Shown here in pieces: positions 61,120 to 61,992 of a stretch of DNA of 61,992 nucleotides. Origin of the DNA: Mycobacterium sp. 1245805.9 (GTDB lineage Bacteria; Actinomycetota; Actinomycetes; Mycobacteriales; Mycobacteriaceae); NCBI RefSeq assembly GCF_001672915.1, contig NZ_LZKR01000132.1, forward strand, positions 1 through 61,992, given 5' to 3'. Both the position numbers and the translations under genes were made by a program. The first letter of the stretch is position 1. Every line of letters starts with the position of its first letter. The notes under the pieces were generated by a model that saw only the letters and a program-made list of their open reading frames with translations, was not told where the DNA came from and searched no databases.

Positions 61120-61992
61120 TCAAATGGGTTCGTCGTCGTCGGTGTCGCGGAGGAAGCGTTCGGGGTGGTGGAAGGAGTTGGTGCGGGGTTGGCCGCGGTC
61201 GAGATGCGGCGGGGGGATCCATTCGGTCTCACCGCGGGTGTTGGTGCGGGTGGTCCAGCCTTGTTCGGCGAGCCGGTTGTCCGGCCCGCAGGCCAGGGTC
61301 AGGTCGTCGATGTCGGTGCGCCGGGTGGTTGTCCAGCCGGTGATGTGGTGGACCTGGCTGTGGTAGGCGGGGGCGTCGCAGCCGGGTTTGGTGCAGCCGC
61401 GATCGCGGGCGTAGAGCATGATGCGTTGCGCGGGTGAGGCGAGTCGTTTGGTGTGGTAGAGCGCCAGGGGTTTGGTGTCGTCGAAGATGGCGAGGTAATG
61501 GTGGGCGTGGCCAGCCCAGCGGATCACATCCGACATCGGCACCAGGGTGCCGCCGCCGGTGAGGGCCTTGCCGGTGGCGGCCTCCAGCTCCTTGAGCGTG
61601 GTCATCGCCACGATCGACACCGGTAGCCCGTTGTGGCTGCCCAGCTTTCCCGAGGAGAACAGGGCCCGCAGCCCCGCGAGAAAGGCGTCGTGGTTGCGCT
61701 GGGCGCACGTTCGCTGGTCGCGGCGCACCGCGTCCTCATCGGGGGTGTCGTCAATGACCGGGGTGTCGTCGTCGGGGTTGGCCGCGCCGGGGGCGGCCAG
61801 CTTGGCCAACAGGGCCTCGATGGCGGCGCGTAGTTCCGGGGTGATCAGGCCGCTGAGCCGTGACATGCCGTCGAAGTCCTGCTCGCCGAGGGTCAGGCCG
61901 CGCCGGCGGGCCCGTTGTTGGTCGCTGAACTCGCCGTCCGGGTGAAGCCAGTCCATGATCCGCCGGGCGTATTTGGCCAACTCGTCGGGCCG
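61120..61992 (-). CDS. 13E12 repeat family protein, N-terminus outside window
   Basis: The second 13E12-family copy, opposite in orientation to the one at 1121. The visible 290 residues start RPDELAKYARRIMDWLHPDG and continue with the DUF222 part, VIRWAGHAHHYLAIFDD and the HNH core RIMLYARDRGCTKPGC and YHSQVHHITGW. The frame is open to the window edge and uninterrupted, so this copy seems intact. The stop is at 61120-61122, 2 bp after the usp gene. Confidence 0.93.
   Translation of the reverse strand, partial: RPDELAKYARRIMDWLHPDGEFSDQQRARRRGLTLGEQDFDGMSRLSGLITPELRAAIEALLAKLAAPGAANPDDDTPVIDDTPDEDAVRRDQRTCAQRNHDAFLAGLRALFSSGKLGSHNGLPVSIVAMTTLKELEAATGKALTGGGTLVPMSDVIRWAGHAHHYLAIFDDTKPLALYHTKRLASPAQRIMLYARDRGCTKPGCDAPAYHSQVHHITGWTTTRRTDIDDLTLACGPDNRLAEQGWTTRTNTRGETEWIPPPHLDRGQPRTNSFHHPERFLRDTDDDEPI

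Overview
The window is about 62 kb of very GC-rich DNA from a mycobacterium, most likely a slow grower close to the Mycobacterium avium group. Four things point there. Several runs of genes match gene order I remember from M. tuberculosis: Rv3167c-Rv3168-Rv3169-Rv3170(aofH)-Rv3171c(hpx) at 3.4-9.7 kb, and Rv2004c-Rv2005c-Rv2006(otsB1) at 54-60 kb. There are 13E12-family genes at both ends. Characteristic mycobacterial families are present (DUF3349, ANTAR regulators, WS/DGAT, F420-type LLM oxidoreductase). Mycobacterial SigF-, DosR- and LexA-type sites can be read in the sequence. No rRNA, tRNA, CRISPR array or intact insertion sequence was recognised; family and Rv assignments are from memory, without database searches.

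Layout. 0-2.5 kb: a partial secreted-type gene, a small signal-peptide gene and a 13E12 HNH-endonuclease pseudogene behind a perfect SOS box; the pseudogene is interrupted by a short palindromic insert. 2.5-13.4 kb: a TetR/SDR pair, an Rv3168-type phosphotransferase, LLM oxidoreductase, two flavin amine oxidases (one a predicted Tat lipoprotein), a hydrolase, an AraC regulator and a glycosyltransferase. 13.5-18.1 kb: a chemotaxis-like module (two CheB, one CheR-PAS and a STAS-HATPase protein) without receptors in view. 18.2-28 kb: catalase KatE, a Rho-N protein, a nucleotidyltransferase, an acyl-CoA dehydrogenase/PIG-L/methyltransferase/EEP operon, CsbD and DUF3349 proteins, an NmrA-type protein, a haemophore-like protein and topoisomerase IB. 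28-33.6 kb: a ThDP enzyme plus a giant FAD/Fe-S dehydrogenase, and UdgX. 33.6-46.4 kb: a hemerythrin protein, a molybdopterin-cytochrome operon, a PknH-like sensor, an aldo/keto reductase, an SDR, GlgX, a zinc alcohol dehydrogenase, two ANTAR regulators around a MerR/Hsp20 pair. 47-61.1 kb: a dormancy-type block with WS/DGAT, PEP synthase, two ketosynthase-III homologues, an Acg-type nitroreductase, an Rv2004c-like kinase, two universal stress proteins and a trehalose phosphatase-GH65 fusion. 61.1-62 kb: a second 13E12 copy in opposite orientation, cut by the window edge.

How it fits together. Seven sites match the mycobacterial SigF promoter GTTT-N15/16-GGGTA and lie immediately upstream of genes between 13 and 45 kb; four weaker variants add to this. 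Three of them put the expected transcription start almost on the start codon. The STAS-HATPase protein encoded between CheB and CheR is the kind of component that works in anti-sigma partner switching, so the chemotaxis-like module may feed a SigF-type stress response; this is inference. The right-hand block carries DosR-like boxes upstream of the WS/DGAT-PpsA divergence, the nitroreductase-ketosynthase operon and the stress-protein/otsB divergence. The most novel-looking elements are the DosR-linked nitroreductase plus paired ketosynthase operon, the chemotaxis/STAS module, and a 92-bp intergenic element present twice with identical architecture.
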